Part shown: piece after piece, positions 5,343-6,819 of the stretch
How positions within the stretch are numbered: position 1 is the stretch's first letter
How the letters are laid out: every line of letters starts with the position of its first letter
DNA from: Candidatus Poseidoniaceae archaeon
GTDB taxonomy: Archaea; Thermoplasmatota; Poseidoniia; Poseidoniales; Poseidoniaceae
NCBI GenBank assembly: GCA_013330015.1
Contig: DUJC01000136.1
Coordinates: forward strand, 1 to 6,819
Length of the DNA stretch: 6,819 nucleotides
Reading direction: 5' to 3'
The notes under the pieces: generated by a model
What the model saw: only the letters and a program-made list of their open reading frames with translations
Told to the model about the DNA's origin: nothing
The model's database searches: none
Made by a program: the position numbers and the translations under genes

Positions 5343-6224
5343 ATGGATGATTTCAAGCAACTCTTTGAAGAACGACGCACAATTCTTGACGGAAAAGCAA
5401 CGCAGTACCGTGAAGAGCGCGACTCTTGGAACGAGAAAACAAAGGAATTGGTCTCCCAGCGAAACGAATTCAATTCTGAAGTTCGTGAATTGATTCAACT
5501 GTCGGACCAGCAAAAGCAGGTCCGTGAGCAAATGAACCAAGTCGTCCGAGAAAAGAAGGGTGTACGAAACGAAGCCAGCAAGAAGGTCTCCGAGATTCGA
5601 GACAAACTCCGTGCTAATCAGCCTGAGGAAAAGCCTGCAGAGCGAGGACCACGTGGTCGTCGAGAGCGCCCAATTACTCTCCAATCACTCCAGCGAGAAT
5701 TCAGTCGTCTTGAGCGTGAGTTCGAGCGAGGAGAGCACACGGGTAAGAACGAAGGCAAGGTCATGAAGCGTCTCAAAGATTTGAACGCTAAGATTCGACA
5801 AATGAAGAAAGATCAGGCAGCATCGGACAGCGATTCAGCCGAGAACGAAGAACTCAAGGCTGCTCGAAAAGAGCATGATGAAGCCCACGAAGCCGTTCAA
5901 CAAGCAGCAGCAGCCGCTCAAGAAGCACACGACTTGATGATTCAGTGGGACAAGGAAGTCAACAAGCAACGTGAACGTGCGAACTCAAAGCACCGCGAGT
6001 TGCGTAATACAAAGCAAGAGGCTGACAAAGCACATCGATTTTACATCGTTTCGCTACGCTGCTTGCACTCCATCCAAGACATGATGCGTGCACGACGAAG
6101 TGCAGAAGCCGGAGAAGGCGAGCGCCCAACTGCACGTGTCGAAGTGCAGGATTTGATGAGCAAGCTCATGTCTGGAGACACCCTCACAACCGAGGAATTG
6201 ATGGAATTGCAGCGGTTTGATTGA
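5343..6224 (+). CDS. Coiled-coil protein, COG1340-like, with conserved C-terminal motif
   Basis: The 293-aa product is nearly all helical with heavy K/R/E/Q content and no signal peptide or membrane span. Coil 1 runs about 1-92. A proline- and arginine-rich break follows (93-110, RGPRGRRERP), then the family-like hairpin LQSLQREFSRLEREFERG...LKDLNAKIRQM (113-154), an acidic serine-rich linker (159-170) and coil 2 (170-235). The end (269-290) carries LMSGDTLTTEELMELQ. The 'G...LT.EEL..L' ending is typical of archaeal COG1340 coiled-coil proteins as I recall them, and also appears near the end of the nucleotidyltransferase fusion in this window. Length is about normal for the family. It sits 13 nt before the PurP-like gene, so the two may be co-transcribed. 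Function is not established; a scaffold role is inference. Confidence 0.83.
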   Translation: MDDFKQLFEERRTILDGKATQYREERDSWNEKTKELVSQRNEFNSEVRELIQLSDQQKQVREQMNQVVREKKGVRNEASKKVSEIRDKLRANQPEEKPAERGPRGRRERPITLQSLQREFSRLEREFERGEHTGKNEGKVMKRLKDLNAKIRQMKKDQAASDSDSAENEELKAARKEHDEAHEAVQQAAAAAQEAHDLMIQWDKEVNKQRERANSKHRELRNTKQEADKAHRFYIVSLRCLHSIQDMMRARRSAEAGEGERPTARVEVQDLMSKLMSGDTLTTEELMELQRFD

Positions 6225-6237
6225 ACCTGCTCAAGCG

Positions 6238-6819
6238 ATGGTATCAAAGACCGAGGTCGACAAGAGGCGGTTGAGAACCATGTTGCAGCGAGATGATATT
6301 GCACAAATCATCGAAGATTACGATCGGATGAAACTCCGAATTGGAATGACTGCATCACATTCTGCTCTCGATATATGCGATGGTGGAATCGAGGAAGGTT
6401 TCCCAACTGTTGCCTACTGTCAGGAAGGTCGACACAAGACCTATGCGAACTACTTCAAGACCAAGCGATCAAGTTCTGGACGCGTTCTTCGAGGTATGGT
6501 TGACAAAGCCATTGTTATGCCATCCTTCAACGATGTCATGAACGATTCAATGCAAGTCGAAATGAGAAAGCGCAATGTGGTCTACATTCCGAACAGGTCG
6601 TTTACATCCTACTCATCGATTGAAGATGTTGAAAACAAGTTCAGAGTTCCACTGTTTGGATCCAGAAACATGCTACGCATGGAAGAGCGAACAGAAGAAC
6701 AAGATTACTACTGGATTCTTGACAAGGCAGGACTCCCATATCCTGAAGCCATTGAGAATCCAGAAGACATTGATTGTCTGGTAATCGTAAAACTGCATCA
6801 CGCACAAAAGAAGCTTGAG
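6238..6819 (+). CDS. purP: PurP-like ATP-grasp ligase (FAICAR synthetase family), N-terminal part
   Basis: The frame is open for 194 codons to the right edge, about half of a PurP. Archaeal PurP makes FAICAR from AICAR, formate and ATP, the formylation step of purine synthesis, in the cytoplasm. Recognised blocks are IAQIIEDYD (21-29), the SHSALDI motif (40-46), EEGF-TVAYCQEGR (52-65), VVYIPNRSF (114-122), VPLFGSRNMLRMEE (137-150) and the ATP-grasp approach NPEDIDCLVIVK (174-185). The next residues, LHHAQKKLE, lack the glycines of the usual VIVKPHGAKGGKG loop, so this could be a PurP paralog rather than the main enzyme. ATG 6238 is the first after an in-frame stop, but family N-termini align better with the Met at residue 15 (6280). 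The catalytic C-terminal half is outside the window. Confidence 0.85.
   Translation, partial: MVSKTEVDKRRLRTMLQRDDIAQIIEDYDRMKLRIGMTASHSALDICDGGIEEGFPTVAYCQEGRHKTYANYFKTKRSSSGRVLRGMVDKAIVMPSFNDVMNDSMQVEMRKRNVVYIPNRSFTSYSSIEDVENKFRVPLFGSRNMLRMEERTEEQDYYWILDKAGLPYPEAIENPEDIDCLVIVKLHHAQKKLE

Noticed and set aside
5187..5684. 165-codon minus-strand reading frame overlapping the KaiC-like start and the 293-aa coiled-coil gene
   Set aside because: Antisense of a coiled-coil gene with the typical Leu/Phe/Ser-rich artefact; it would also bury the divergent promoter region.
1..6819. tRNA, rRNA, CRISPR array or insertion sequence
   Set aside because: No cloverleaf, repeat-spacer pattern, transposase or terminal inverted repeats were seen on either strand.

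Overview
The window looks archaeal, most likely a mesophilic euryarchaeon of the Thermoplasmatota / Marine Group II (Poseidoniales) type. That lineage call is inference. The reasons are a PurP-family purine gene (an archaeal family), a KaiC/RAD55-like ATPase, archaeal COG1340-type coiled-coil proteins, AT-rich TATA-like boxes, short spacers and Shine-Dalgarno sites resembling GGAGGTGA. There are no introns, and codon choice looks uniform by eye. Seven genes fill nearly the whole window; the two edge genes are cut. No RNA gene, CRISPR array, insertion sequence or long repeat is visible, and no gene-free stretch exceeds about 120 bases.

Layout. (1) 1-717, minus: start of a secreted, probably glycosylated beta-sandwich protein, running off the left edge. 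(2) 718-808: short divergent intergenic region. (3) 809-4510, plus: a tight four-gene operon. It encodes a 268-aa coiled-coil protein, a 707-aa Cid1/TRF4-type nucleotidyltransferase fused to a coiled coil and basic tails (ATGA overlap with the gene before), a GNAT acetyltransferase (4-nt gap, TTG start) and an 84-aa protein that may be Roadblock/LC7-like. (4) 4499-5224, minus: a single-domain KaiC-like ATPase, convergent with the operon and overlapping its last gene by 12 bp. (5) 5225-5342: divergent promoter region with a TATA element readable on both strands, next to a small inverted repeat. (6) 5343-6224, plus: a second free-standing coiled-coil protein with COG1340-like features. (7) 6238 to the right edge, plus: a PurP-like ATP-grasp ligase, N-terminal part only.

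The main discovery candidate is the 707-aa protein. Its first ~365 residues carry the whole motif set of eukaryotic non-canonical poly(A)/poly(U) polymerases. These are a GSS...DLD catalytic pair, a third Asp, an NRLAIHN block nearly identical to that of fission-yeast Cid1, the central-domain GTLSSY block, and an IEDP...H...R PAP-associated motif. The His at residue 329 aligns with the Cid1 His that favours UTP. The rest resembles the archaeal coiled-coil family also encoded by the two neighbours, and it shares a C-terminal motif with the 293-aa protein. The operon can be read as an archaeal RNA 3'-tailing module: a terminal nucleotidyltransferase tethered by, and coiled to, dedicated coiled-coil partners, with an acetyltransferase and a small partner protein. 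That function is inferred; the domain identification rests on motifs visible here.
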